DNA of 64,000 nucleotides from Paenibacillus sp. J2TS4 (GTDB lineage Bacteria; Bacillota; Bacilli; Paenibacillales; NBRC-103111): contig NZ_BOSH01000010.1 in NCBI RefSeq assembly GCF_018403245.1, forward strand, positions 155,393-219,392. Reading direction: 5' to 3'. Numbering within the stretch: position 1 is the stretch's first letter; the number at the start of each line of letters is the position of its first letter. This document shows, piece by piece, positions 1-7,871 of the stretch. The notes under the pieces were generated by a model. That model was not told the DNA's origin, searched no databases, and saw only the letters and a program-made list of their open reading frames with translations. The position numbers and the translations under genes were made by a program.

Positions 1-115
1 AGAATACGGCAACCCCGATCATCACCGGTATAACGACGACCGCTATGATAATGATCTCTTTTTTGGATAGAATCCGGTTTAAATGGTTTCTGAACAGATG
101 CAGGACAATGCTCAT
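1..115 (-). CDS. ABC-2 type transporter permease, partial (runs off the window)
   Basis: Only the N-terminal ~38 codons are present. Translation from the ATG at 115 gives a basic cytosolic start (MSIVLHLFRNHLNRILSKKE) and then a hydrophobic helix, as in ABC-2 permeases. Its ATG overlaps the stop of the upstream permease (ATGA at 112-115), so the two are translationally coupled. It is probably the second permease half of the exporter encoded at 112-1803. The rest of the gene lies beyond position 1. Confidence 0.7.
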   Translation of the reverse strand, partial: MSIVLHLFRNHLNRILSKKEIIIIAVVVIPVMIGVAVF

Positions 116-855
116 GCATATTCCTCCGGTTTATAAAGGATTTGACAGATCAGCAGACAAACGAACGAGCCGGACAGAACGAGGGCAAGAACCGGAAGGA
201 ATAGGCTGAAGTCATGATCATAAATGATCCGAAAAGCACTTTCCGTCATCCACTTAACCGGAGATAGATAAGAGACGGTTTCCACGAATTTTCCAAGATT
301 GGCTACAGGAAAAAAGATACCGCCGAAGAAGACAAGCAACATCACTACAACCTGCAATACCGCATTTGCCCCTTCTTCACTCTTGAAAATACAGCAGAAC
401 ATCGTGCCTAGACAGCAGCCGAATAACGAAAAAGCACTGATTAACAGCATAATGTACCCGATATTCTGTCCCCCGAAGTTCATGTGAAACAGATATTGGC
501 CTATCAGCAATAAAGCACTGTATGAAAGGGTACCCATAATAAAAGTAGCGGCCACCTTGGATAAATAGATTTCCATTTTGGAAACCGGAGCAAATACAAT
601 ACGGGCGTTGCCGCGCTTTACTTTGTCCTCCATGAACGTATTGGAAACGGTCATGGCAATCATTAACGCCGTAAAAATCATCATCGTGACGCCATAATAA
701 TCGTAAGAGCTCACGTCCCCCGCGCCAAAAAGTCCGCTTGTGGCAAACCCCAATACCCCAATAAGGATCAACGGCAGTACGGTATTCGATATTAACAGCG
801 TCGGATTCTTCAGGATATTGATCAAATCCAGCTTAACTATTTTTATAAAGTTCAT
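112..855 (-). CDS. ABC-2 type transporter permease
   Basis: A 247-residue membrane protein with six predicted hydrophobic segments: about residues 18-40, 52-75, 98-120, 132-152, 164-188 and 218-240. This is the usual size and layout of a DrrB/ABC-2 exporter permease. It follows the ATPase gene by 9 bp and is coupled to a second permease by a 4-bp overlap. The protein is expected to form the membrane channel of a drug or lipid exporter. The substrate cannot be read from the sequence; the MarR regulator heading the operon suggests a toxic small molecule. Confidence 0.8.
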   Translation of the reverse strand: MNFIKIVKLDLINILKNPTLLISNTVLPLILIGVLGFATSGLFGAGDVSSYDYYGVTMMIFTALMIAMTVSNTFMEDKVKRGNARIVFAPVSKMEIYLSKVAATFIMGTLSYSALLLIGQYLFHMNFGGQNIGYIMLLISAFSLFGCCLGTMFCCIFKSEEGANAVLQVVVMLLVFFGGIFFPVANLGKFVETVSYLSPVKWMTESAFRIIYDHDFSLFLPVLALVLSGSFVCLLICQILYKPEEYA

Positions 856-864
856 TTCATTCTC

Positions 865-1803
865 CTAATCCCTTAAATTTCTTCCCGTCAACTCCAAAAA
901 CGTCGTTTCCAAAGACGCTTCCCGACTGCTCATGCTTTCAATCTTGCAGCCATTGGCTATTATGGAAAATATGATTTCATTAAGATTATCCTTCGCCCTT
1001 TCGCAAGTGACCTCAACATGGCTTTCGCCCAGTTTGACTTTGGCTACACCTTCTATTTCATTTAGCTGCTTACCGTTTAACTCATTTCCATTTCTCACGC
1101 TGAAAGAATAGGTGATTTCATCATTCACCATCTGATTGAGCTCCTCTTTGGTCCCTTCGGCAATGATTTTCCCTTCGTTCATAATTATGATTCGGTCCGA
1201 AATGGCCTCTACTTCCTCCATATAGTGGGTGGAGTAAATGACAGATGCCCCTCTTTTTTGCAGCGTTCGTATGGATTCCAGAATATGATTTCTGGATTGG
1301 GGGTCGATACCGACCGTCGGTTCGTCCATAATGATTAGCTGGGGCTGGTGGGCAATGGCGCAGGCAATATTCAGCCTTCTCTTCATACCGCCCGAGAAGG
1401 TTTTGGGCTTATCGTCTCTTCTGTCATAAAGTCCCACCAGCTCCAAAGCTTCCTTCACCTGGTTTTCCAGCTGCTTTCCTTTAAGATGGTACAGGCCCGC
1501 AAAGAAACGCACGTTTTGCCAGGCGGTCATTTCTTCATAGATAGCCAAATCCTGAGGGACGATTCCAATCCCCTGTTTGACCTGCTTGACGTCCCGGGGT
1601 AGAGAATGGCCCAGAATCGTCACTTCCCCTTGATCAGCCGTTAATATAGTGGCCAATATATGGATCGTCGTACTCTTCCCCGCCCCGTTAGGACCTAACA
1701 AACCAACAATTTCCCCTTGTCGGACTACGAAACTAATACCGTCCACGGCTTTTTTGGCAGCATAACTTTTCTTTAAGTTTCTAACGGTCACAATGTTATT
1801 CAT
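865..1803 (-). CDS. ABC transporter ATP-binding protein (DrrA-like)
   Basis: A 312-residue ATPase. The Walker A motif GPNGAGKST is at residues 37-45, the signature FSGGMKRRLNIA near 145, Walker B LIIMDEPT near 165, and a switch histidine follows (STHYMEE). The ~90-residue C-terminal extension is typical of the DrrA/daunorubicin-resistance type that pairs with ABC-2 permeases. Its ATG lies inside the end of the MarR gene (8-bp overlap), so regulator, ATPase and permeases form one operon. It energises export; the cargo is unknown. Confidence 0.88.
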   Translation of the reverse strand: MNNIVTVRNLKKSYAAKKAVDGISFVVRQGEIVGLLGPNGAGKSTTIHILATILTADQGEVTILGHSLPRDVKQVKQGIGIVPQDLAIYEEMTAWQNVRFFAGLYHLKGKQLENQVKEALELVGLYDRRDDKPKTFSGGMKRRLNIACAIAHQPQLIIMDEPTVGIDPQSRNHILESIRTLQKRGASVIYSTHYMEEVEAISDRIIIMNEGKIIAEGTKEELNQMVNDEITYSFSVRNGNELNGKQLNEIEGVAKVKLGESHVEVTCERAKDNLNEIIFSIIANGCKIESMSSREASLETTFLELTGRNLRD

Positions 1804-2365
1804 TGGATCTCCTCTTCATTTCAGATTCCGTTCTCAGTCTTGCAAATTCTTTCATGACTCTCTCTTGAGCTTCAGTCAAGTTTTCTTCCCCTTCAAAATC
1901 GATATTCTCTTCAAAACCACTTTGCTCTTCTCCGTCAAAACGATACAGCTTCTTCAATAAACTCCATAAAATTTCCATCTCTTCCGTAGTGAAATGTTTA
2001 AAGGCATCTGCGAAAAAGTATATCGATTTTTCACCGCACTCCATCAGGACTTGCTTGCCGGATTCCGTAATTTCAACATTGACAGCGCGCTTATCCTGCT
2101 TGCTGGGTACAACGTTGACGTAGCCTTTTTTCTCCATGATGTTTATCAGTTGTTTCACACTCTGTTTGGTGGTGCCCAACTTTCTCGCAATATTATTGAG
2201 CGTCGCTCCTCCTTCCGGCAAATGGATAATGGCCACCATCGCCATACATTGTCTTGACGTCAAGCTCTTTAAGTATTGATCCCCTTGTACCTGAAGCTTG
2301 TTGGTAACCGAAAACAGGGTTGCGTAAGTTTGCTGCATTAAAAATAGATCTTTGTAGAAGTCCAT
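1796..2365 (-). CDS. MarR family transcriptional regulator
   Basis: A 189-residue protein with a winged-helix MarR core at about residues 30-140; the recognition-helix region reads NNIARKLGTTKQSVKQLINIMEKKGYV and the wing is SKQDKRAVNVEIT. An acidic C-terminal tail of ~45 residues is longer than in a minimal MarR (~145 aa). It heads the exporter operon and is expected to repress it until a ligand binds. Two 20-bp palindromes bracket its own promoter (2386-2451), which fits autoregulation. RBS GAGGGGAT precedes the ATG. Confidence 0.88.
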   Translation of the reverse strand: MDFYKDLFLMQQTYATLFSVTNKLQVQGDQYLKSLTSRQCMAMVAIIHLPEGGATLNNIARKLGTTKQSVKQLINIMEKKGYVNVVPSKQDKRAVNVEITESGKQVLMECGEKSIYFFADAFKHFTTEEMEILWSLLKKLYRFDGEEQSGFEENIDFEGEENLTEAQERVMKEFARLRTESEMKRRSNE

Positions 2366-2385
2366 TTATTAATCCCCTCTTTGAT

Positions 2386-2451
2386 TTAGACAATATAATG
2401 ACTAAATTCATTATAGCAGAGTACTTTTTAATTCGTCAATATACTGTCTAA
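2386..2451 (-). promoter_or_regulatory. MarR operon promoter flanked by two palindromic operators
   Basis: On the minus strand there is a -35 TTGACG (2434-2439), an 18-bp spacer and a -10 TATAAT (2410-2415). A 20-bp near-palindrome, TTAGACAATATAATGACTAA, occupies 2386-2405 just downstream of the -10. A related one (TTAGACAGTATATTGACGAA on the minus strand) occupies 2432-2451 and covers the -35. The spacing and symmetry suit two MarR dimers blocking polymerase. The sites are seen in the sequence; binding by the adjacent MarR is inferred. Confidence 0.75.
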
Positions 2452-2469
2452 TTTTTTCGAAACAAAAAA

Positions 2470-2515
2470 AAGGGGGTCCCTCGGTCACTTTTGATGACTA
2501 CGAGATAGCCCCTTT
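2470..2515 (-). terminator. Rho-independent terminator
   Basis: On the minus strand a long hairpin (AAAGGGG pairing with CCCCCTTT, with further pairing inside) is followed by a run of eight or more T. It sits immediately upstream of the MarR promoter and would insulate it from leftward transcription. Confidence 0.6.
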
Positions 2516-2530
2516 GCTTCTCACTGGATA

Positions 2531-2720
2531 CAAAAAAGGCCCAACGGATTTGTCCATTGAGTCTGAATAGCTAAAACTTATTGATAAGACAGGCCGTTGG
2601 CATTCCATGCCCTAAATCATGTTTTCCTTGTCTTCGAAGTACTGCCGCTATCAGCGCCTTGTCCCTTTGCCGTGGCTTTGGACTACTATCCCCTTGGCTC
2701 AGAATCGGTTCATAGGCCTG
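2531..2720 (-). pseudogene. Possible gene remnant or small RNA region, unidentified
   Basis: The stretch 2454-2995 has no intact gene. On the minus strand, ~2563-2720 reads openly and ends ...GKHDLGHGMPTACLINKF followed by a stop, with no matching start. It is followed by a second terminator-like hairpin (arms 2539-2547 and 2593-2601, then TTTTTT). It could be the 3' end of a decayed transposase or other gene, or a small RNA gene with a terminator. I do not recognise the family. Confidence 0.22.
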
Positions 2721-2998
2721 ACTTCTTTCATATTTATAACTTTCAAATCTATATTAACCCATCCTAATTCCCAAAGATACTGAGCAATAGGGATAATAGC
2801 CCAAAGGGCAGAAAAAGAGATGTGAGTCCTGCAGGAATAGTACTGAGCTTAAGGGATAACGGTCAAAAGGACGGGAGAAAGAGGGGTGCGACTCTCCTTC
2901 TTTGTATATCAAAAGCTTTAGTAAAACTTATTATTTTTATATTTTTCATATAATGATTCCCATGTTAGCATATTTGTATAGAAGGAAAAGGAGCGGTG

Positions 2999-3709
2999 AT
3001 GATGTATCGTCTCTTTATGATTTTATTTGTTGTTTTGCTTACCGCATGCCATGCAATCCCCAAATCCTCGCAAAGCTTACCGAAAGAAACTCAATCAACA
3101 GAAAAGAAGGTGGATGAGATGAACGAACAATTAATTCTATCTGCGGAAAAAGGAGACACCGAGAACGTTCTGAAGCTGCTTGAAGACGGGGCAGACATCA
3201 ATGCCATGGATAAACACGGAAGAACAGCCGTCCTGGCAGCCACTTACAACAATAAGGTAGATACGGTAAAGGCGCTTATCCAGAAGGGGGCAGACATTAA
3301 CATCCGCGATAACAACTTGGATAATGTGCTCCTGCATGCCGGAGCGGAAGGCTTGCTTGACATCGTAAAGCTCGCGATTGATGCCGGTGCGGATACCAAG
3401 CTTACTAATCGATTCGGGGGCACGGCTCTTATCCCTGCTTCCGAGCGGGGGCATGTGGAAGTAGTTAAAGAACTTCTCACTCATTCCGATGTGGATGTCA
3501 ATCATATCAATCGTCTGCAATGGACGGCATTAATGGAAGCGGTCATTCTGGGTAACGGCGGAGAGAAGCATCAAACCATCGTACAACTGTTAGTGGATCA
3601 TGGGGCTGATGTCCACATTAGCGATGGGGAAGGCATCACTCCTTTGGAGCATGCGCAGAAACGCGGATTCGAGGAAATCGCAAATATATTGATTAAAGCG
3701 GGGGCATAA
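2999..3709 (+). CDS. Ankyrin-repeat lipoprotein
   Basis: A ~236-residue protein that starts with a lipoprotein signal peptide (hydrophobic stretch, lipobox LTAC at about residues 15-18). After a short linker come about six ankyrin repeats filling residues ~43-237, with repeated motifs such as GADINAMDKHGRTAVLAA and GHVEVVKELL. It should be lipid-anchored outside the membrane and act as a protein-binding scaffold; the partner is unknown. GTG 2996, ATG 2999 and ATG 3002 are all possible starts after AAGGAGCG; the ATG at 2999 has reasonable spacing. Confidence 0.82.
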   Translation: MMYRLFMILFVVLLTACHAIPKSSQSLPKETQSTEKKVDEMNEQLILSAEKGDTENVLKLLEDGADINAMDKHGRTAVLAATYNNKVDTVKALIQKGADINIRDNNLDNVLLHAGAEGLLDIVKLAIDAGADTKLTNRFGGTALIPASERGHVEVVKELLTHSDVDVNHINRLQWTALMEAVILGNGGEKHQTIVQLLVDHGADVHISDGEGITPLEHAQKRGFEEIANILIKAGA

Positions 3710-3880
3710 TTGGAGAATAATCTGCCTCCTGTTCCGCCGAAGCTATCGCACGAAGATCGAGACGCGCAGCTACGATATTTAGAGGAGAAATCGTATCAGA
3801 TTCAATTAGCTCAAGGGGCCTATCGGCCCTTTTTTATTAGCACCCTATTTTCTTCATCTCCTACAGCGTCAAGTAAATGA
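3710..3880 (+). CDS. Small ORF of 56 residues, hypothetical
   Basis: A TTG directly after the ankyrin gene stop opens a 56-codon frame beginning MENNLPPVPPKLSHEDRDAQ. GGGGG lies 5 bp before the TTG, so it could be read by re-initiation. The first half is charged and proline-rich and looks protein-like. The second half runs through a terminator-type hairpin (GGGCC-TATC-GGCCC then T6), so either the ORF is fortuitous or the terminator lies inside its end. No family recognised. Confidence 0.35.
   Translation: MENNLPPVPPKLSHEDRDAQLRYLEEKSYQIQLAQGAYRPFFISTLFSSSPTASSK
3814..3838 (+). terminator. Rho-independent terminator after the ankyrin gene
   Basis: A short GC stem, GGGCC-TATC-GGCCC, followed by TTTTTT. 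It lies about 105 bp after the ankyrin stop codon and before the promoter of the GntR gene. Confidence 0.6.
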
Positions 3881-3898
3881 TATTTTTAACCCGAGGGA

Positions 3899-3964
3899 TT
3901 GACAAGTACAGGGGTAAGACTTATGATGGAGTTGTCTTAAATGTTCTTATGTCATTACATTTGG
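3899..3964 (+). promoter_or_regulatory. GntR gene promoter with operator (site A)
   Basis: A consensus-like promoter: TTGACA at 3899-3904, 17-bp spacer, TATGAT at 3922-3927. In the leader between it and the gene lies TGTCATTACA (3950-3959). Its ~20-bp context on the minus strand is nearly identical to site B at 4752-4775, upstream of the next operon; the shared form is CAAATGTAAWGACATAAKAA. This argues for autoregulation by the UTRA-type GntR. Confidence 0.7.
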
Positions 3965-3989
3965 AATAACAGGAATGAGGAACCGAGTC

Positions 3990-4739
3990 ATGTCCACTTT
4001 ATTTGAAAAAACATTGAATAAAGAGATTCCAACTCCCCTTTATTATCAGTTAAAGGAAATTTTACTGGAATATATTATCAACAGTCATGACAACTTTGAC
4101 GTACCGATTCCAACTGAGCAGGAGCTTAGCGCTCATTTTAAGATCAGCCGGCCAACAGTCAGGCAGGCCATTAATGAGTTGGTTTTTGAAGGCTTTCTGT
4201 ATCGGATTAAAGCCAAAGGAACATTTGTATCCCGCCCGAAAATCCAGCAAGAATTTCTTCAAGTCTTAGACAGTTTTAATAATGAAATTAAAAAGAAGGG
4301 TCTAACTCCATCGACAAAGGTTTTGAGCATAGAGACGGTAAAAAGCGATAAATCCATCAGTGACGTTTTGCGTATAATGGAAGGGTCCAAAGTAATCAAG
4401 CTGCAAAGATTGCGTTTTGCCAATGAGGATCCCATTGTAATTGTGGATACCTTTTTACCCTATAACATTTGCCACTTCCTATTAGAAAAAAATTTAGAGC
4501 AAGAGTCTTTGTACGAATTAATTGAAGCTGAATTATCATTAAAAATTACAAAGGCTGTCCGAAAATTGGAATCCGTTTTAGCGGGAGATTATGAATCTCA
4601 ATTGCTCAATGTCAAACAAGGGGCGCCCATTCAATTCATCAAAAGCACAACCTTCTTATCCAACGGAACGCCCATTGAATATTCTTTAGCCAAATATAGA
4701 GGGGACCGCAACACTTTTACTTTTGAAATGAATCGATAA
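3990..4739 (+). CDS. GntR family regulator, HutC/UTRA subfamily
   Basis: A 249-residue protein: N-terminal winged helix (residues ~10-75, with IPTEQELSAHFKISRPTVRQ) and a C-terminal UTRA ligand-binding domain (~90-245, ending SLAKYRGDRNTFTFEMNR). UTRA regulators usually sense a phosphorylated sugar or related metabolite and release the operator on binding. The ATG at 3990 has GAGG 9 bp upstream; the ATG at 3975 has AGGA almost touching it and is less likely. It precedes the 4922-9106 operon and is a paralogue of the regulator at 22231-23001. Confidence 0.88.
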   Translation: MSTLFEKTLNKEIPTPLYYQLKEILLEYIINSHDNFDVPIPTEQELSAHFKISRPTVRQAINELVFEGFLYRIKAKGTFVSRPKIQQEFLQVLDSFNNEIKKKGLTPSTKVLSIETVKSDKSISDVLRIMEGSKVIKLQRLRFANEDPIVIVDTFLPYNICHFLLEKNLEQESLYELIEAELSLKITKAVRKLESVLAGDYESQLLNVKQGAPIQFIKSTTFLSNGTPIEYSLAKYRGDRNTFTFEMNR

Positions 4740-4751
4740 ATTTTTTTACTT

Positions 4752-4775
4752 TCAAATGTAAAGACATAATAACAT
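4752..4775 (+). promoter_or_regulatory. Putative GntR operator (site B) upstream of the hydroxyacid dehydrogenase operon
   Basis: It contains TGTAAAGACA (4757-4766), and about 21 of 24 positions match the reverse complement of site A in the GntR leader. It lies ~150 bp before the ATG at 4922. A clear -35/-10 pair was not identified here. Binding by the GntR at 3990-4739 is inferred from the shared sequence. Confidence 0.6.
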
Positions 4776-4921
4776 TAGTATGTAGACACTGGATAATACA
4801 AGTTGCCCTTGGACATTTGAGGACGAGGCCTATTTTGATCAAGTAAAAGATCATGCTGCAATACAGCGCCTTTCCACAAATTATCTCATATACAAAACTT
4901 AAAAATGGGGATGAGGATGCA

Positions 4922-5878
4922 ATGGCAGAAAAAATCTTAATCACGCCTAAATCATTCAAAAACTACAAGGAGAAAGCACATCGGCTGCTGCAAGAGCGCG
5001 GCTACGAAATCATCGAAAACAACTTGGGCCGAACAATGACTGAGGAAGAAATCATCGATGCCGCTCAAGACAATGTGGTCGGCATTATCATCGGGATCGA
5101 CCCGCTTCCGGCTAACGTTCTTGAGCAATGTAAAAGTGTGCGGGCTATCTCCAAATATGGGGTCGGCATGGATAATATCGACCTCAAGAGAGCGGAAGAA
5201 TTGGGAATTCTCGTCAAAAATGCTGTCGGAACCAACTCCATTTCGGTTGCCGAGCATGCGATCGCCCTCATGTTCGCAAGCGCCAGGAATCTCCCGGCCA
5301 TTGCAGCCGGCGTCAAATCCTATGGTTGGGACCGCAGCATCGGCTTCGAATTAACGAATAAGAAACTTGGCGTCGTTGGCGGCGGACAAATTGGAAAAGA
5401 GGTAGCCAAACGTGCGGTTGGGCTTGGGATGAAGGCCGCCATCTATGATCCTTATTTCAAGGATCAGGAATTCCTTGAAAAATATAATGTCCAAAGACAA
5501 GAACAGCTCGACGAAATATTGAAAGAATCGGATGTTATCTCTCTTCACCTGCCGGCCACCGAGGATACCAAAGGGCTGATCAATGCTGAAACTCTAAAAC
5601 TGATGAAACCGACGGCCGTACTGATTAACACGTCACGCGGAGAGCTTGTGGATGAAGCAGCCCTGTATGATGCCCTTAGCCATAACAAAATAGCGGCGGC
5701 CGCACAGGATGTCTATTCGTCCGAGCCTCCCCAGCAAGGAGATCCGTTGGTGGCACTGCCGAATTTCATCTTGACTCCGCATATTGGTGCTTTCACCCAT
5801 GAAGCCGTGGAGCGAATGGCGATGGTGTCCACCGAAAATCTCATCGAGATGCTCGCTCAGAAGGATGATGCCAAATGA
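4922..5878 (+). CDS. D-isomer specific 2-hydroxyacid dehydrogenase
   Basis: A 318-residue NAD(P)-dependent dehydrogenase of the phosphoglycerate dehydrogenase/hydroxypyruvate reductase type. The Rossmann motif is LGVVGGGQIGKEVAKR (about residues 144-159). The catalytic Arg is in NTSRGELVD, a conserved Glu follows in the QDVYSSEPP region, and the catalytic His is in LTPHIGAFT. It would interconvert a 2-keto acid and a D-2-hydroxy acid; the substrate is unknown. The ATG at 4922 follows GAGG at good spacing and matches the usual family start. First gene of a five-gene catabolic operon; its stop overlaps the next start (ATGA). Confidence 0.85.
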   Translation: MAEKILITPKSFKNYKEKAHRLLQERGYEIIENNLGRTMTEEEIIDAAQDNVVGIIIGIDPLPANVLEQCKSVRAISKYGVGMDNIDLKRAEELGILVKNAVGTNSISVAEHAIALMFASARNLPAIAAGVKSYGWDRSIGFELTNKKLGVVGGGQIGKEVAKRAVGLGMKAAIYDPYFKDQEFLEKYNVQRQEQLDEILKESDVISLHLPATEDTKGLINAETLKLMKPTAVLINTSRGELVDEAALYDALSHNKIAAAAQDVYSSEPPQQGDPLVALPNFILTPHIGAFTHEAVERMAMVSTENLIEMLAQKDDAK

Positions 5879-6861
5879 GCAGGGCTGACCGAAATTTACG
5901 CTCAAACCAAGTCATCACTACCGTAACCGGACCCATTTCGCCGGAACAAATGGGCTTCTGTCATAGCCACGAGCATCTTTTCTTGAAAAAGGGGCAATCC
6001 GCTAAAATGGATCCGGCCTTGCAAATCGATGATTATGACAAAACGATTCAGGAGCTGAATTTGTTCAAAGAGATTGGCGGAGCCACGATTGTCGAAGCAC
6101 AGCCGGTAGGAAGCGGACGTCATAGCCGGTGGCTGGCAGCTGCTTCACAGCAGACCGGGGTTCAAATCGTCGCCTCCACCGGCTTCCACAAGCTTGTTTT
6201 TTATCCTGATGACCATTGGATTCATACGACCGATGCCGACAAACTGACGGAATTATTTATCGATGAGCTGCAGAACGGGATGTATGCCGATGGTGAAGAA
6301 GCCTGGCCTCAAGAACAAATCACTGCCAAAGCCGGCATCATCAAAACCGCCTCCGATTTTCAAGGGGTGGGCGGACGATATTACAGGCTTTTCAAAGCGG
6401 CAGCCCAGGCGGCCATCGCTGCCAAAGCACCGATCATGAGTCACACGGAAATGGGGCGTGCAGCTCTTGACCAGATCAAGCTCTATACCGATTTCGGCCT
6501 GGAGCCTGACCGGCTGATCATCTGCCATCTGGATCGGGAAATGGAAAATGCCGAGTATATGCTCCATGTGGCGAGCACGGGAGTCTATTTAGAGCTCGAT
6601 ACCATTGGCCGGTTTAAATATCATTCAGATGAAGAAGAGGTCGAGCTCATCACCAGGCTGATTGAGGCAGGGTATGAAAATCAAATTTTACTTTCGCTGG
6701 ATACGACCCGCAAACGTTTAAAAAGCTATGGCGGCGAACTCGGGTTGGACTATTTGGCCAGAACGTTTTTGCCCAAGCTTGAGAAAGGCGGCGTGCCCAA
6801 AGCCTTGATTCACAAAATAATGTATGACAATCCGGCCAAAGCATTCAGCAAAAGCGTTTAG
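5875..6861 (+). CDS. Phosphotriesterase-family metal-dependent hydrolase (possible lactonase)
   Basis: A 328-residue TIM-barrel amidohydrolase of the phosphotriesterase (Php/PTE) branch. Visible metal ligands are the N-terminal HxH in CHSHEHLF, a lysine in AGIIKTASD at the position of the carboxylated lysine, the histidines in SHTEMG and CHLDRE, and the aspartate in LSLDTT. Family members hydrolyse lactones, phosphoesters or carboxylic esters. Next to a dehydrogenase and a KDPG-type aldolase, a sugar-acid lactonase role is plausible but unproven. Translationally coupled (4-bp overlap) to the dehydrogenase gene. Confidence 0.82.
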   Translation: MSRADRNLRSNQVITTVTGPISPEQMGFCHSHEHLFLKKGQSAKMDPALQIDDYDKTIQELNLFKEIGGATIVEAQPVGSGRHSRWLAAASQQTGVQIVASTGFHKLVFYPDDHWIHTTDADKLTELFIDELQNGMYADGEEAWPQEQITAKAGIIKTASDFQGVGGRYYRLFKAAAQAAIAAKAPIMSHTEMGRAALDQIKLYTDFGLEPDRLIICHLDREMENAEYMLHVASTGVYLELDTIGRFKYHSDEEEVELITRLIEAGYENQILLSLDTTRKRLKSYGGELGLDYLARTFLPKLEKGGVPKALIHKIMYDNPAKAFSKSV

Positions 6862-6912
6862 AACTATTTTTCAATCGCTGAAAAAATGAGAAATGGAGAG
6901 GAGCCATTCCAA

Positions 6913-7854
6913 ATGAAATTACCTGAAAAAGCAACCCAACCGACCATGTATTTCATTGGCGTCACTACCACGAAATCCTCGATCATGAAGCTGTTCCCTC
7001 TGTGGGCAGAAGCATTGGGACTGGAAAATGCGGTTCTGAAAGGGATTGATATCGACATCCATGCGGAACCCCAGGTTTATCGGGATGTCGTGGAATTTAT
7101 TAAAAATGATGAATTATCGTTAGGGGCTCTTGTTACCACCCACAAGATCGACCTTTATCATGCAGCCAAGGATCTCTTTGATTACCTTGATCCTTATGCC
7201 ACCATGTTTGGTGAACTTTCTTCTATTTCCAAAAAGGATGGCAAGTTGGAAGGGTACGCCAAAGACCCTATTTCCAGCGGTCTGGCCATGGAAGCTTTCA
7301 TTCCGGAAAACTATTGGAAGGATAACGGCGGAGAACTATTCGTCATCGGAGCTGGCGGCAGTGCGATCGCGATTTGCTCCTACCTGTTGGATCCTAAAAA
7401 CGGTGAGAACATCCCTTCTAAAGTGGTGATCGCCAACCGCAGCCAACCGCGTCTGGATGAGATCGAGCGGATTGTTAAAGAAATTAATCCCGATGTTAAA
7501 GCCGAATACCATTTAACACCAGAACCGACCCAGAACGATGCCCTGCTTGCCCGAATCAAACCGCATTCCCTGATCATTAATGCGACCGGGTTAGGAAAAG
7601 ATCGTCCAGGGTCACCGTTAACGGACAATGGCATCTTCCCGGAGAAAAGCCTTGTATGGGAATTGAATTACCGCGGAGAGCTCGATTTCATGCACCAGGC
7701 CCTTCGTCAGAAGGAATCAAAAAACCTTCATGTGGAAGACGGCTGGATTTACTTCATCCACGGGTGGACACAGGTCGTTTCCGAAGTTTTCCATATCGAT
7801 ATTACCGGAGCCGTATTTGACCGAATCGAACAGATTTCCAATGAAATGAGATAA
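6913..7854 (+). CDS. Shikimate dehydrogenase-like NAD(P)-binding protein
   Basis: A 313-residue protein, longer than housekeeping AroE (~275 aa). The N-terminal half retains the substrate-site lysine in TTHKIDLY, and the C-terminal Rossmann domain carries FVIGAGGSAIAICSYL and the NATGLGKD motif. It lies in a sugar-acid operon, not an aro operon, so it more likely acts on a polyol acid or keto acid in the same pathway than in aromatic synthesis. The ATG at 6913 has GGAGAGGAG upstream; an earlier ATG at 6886 lacks a good RBS. Confidence 0.75.
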   Translation: MKLPEKATQPTMYFIGVTTTKSSIMKLFPLWAEALGLENAVLKGIDIDIHAEPQVYRDVVEFIKNDELSLGALVTTHKIDLYHAAKDLFDYLDPYATMFGELSSISKKDGKLEGYAKDPISSGLAMEAFIPENYWKDNGGELFVIGAGGSAIAICSYLLDPKNGENIPSKVVIANRSQPRLDEIERIVKEINPDVKAEYHLTPEPTQNDALLARIKPHSLIINATGLGKDRPGSPLTDNGIFPEKSLVWELNYRGELDFMHQALRQKESKNLHVEDGWIYFIHGWTQVVSEVFHIDITGAVFDRIEQISNEMR

Positions 7855-7871
7855 TAAGGAGAGAATACAAC

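Noticed and set aside
2880..2900. GGTGCGAC as a group II intron 5' end
   Set aside because: No domain V hairpin, no reverse transcriptase and no intron-like 3' end could be found nearby.
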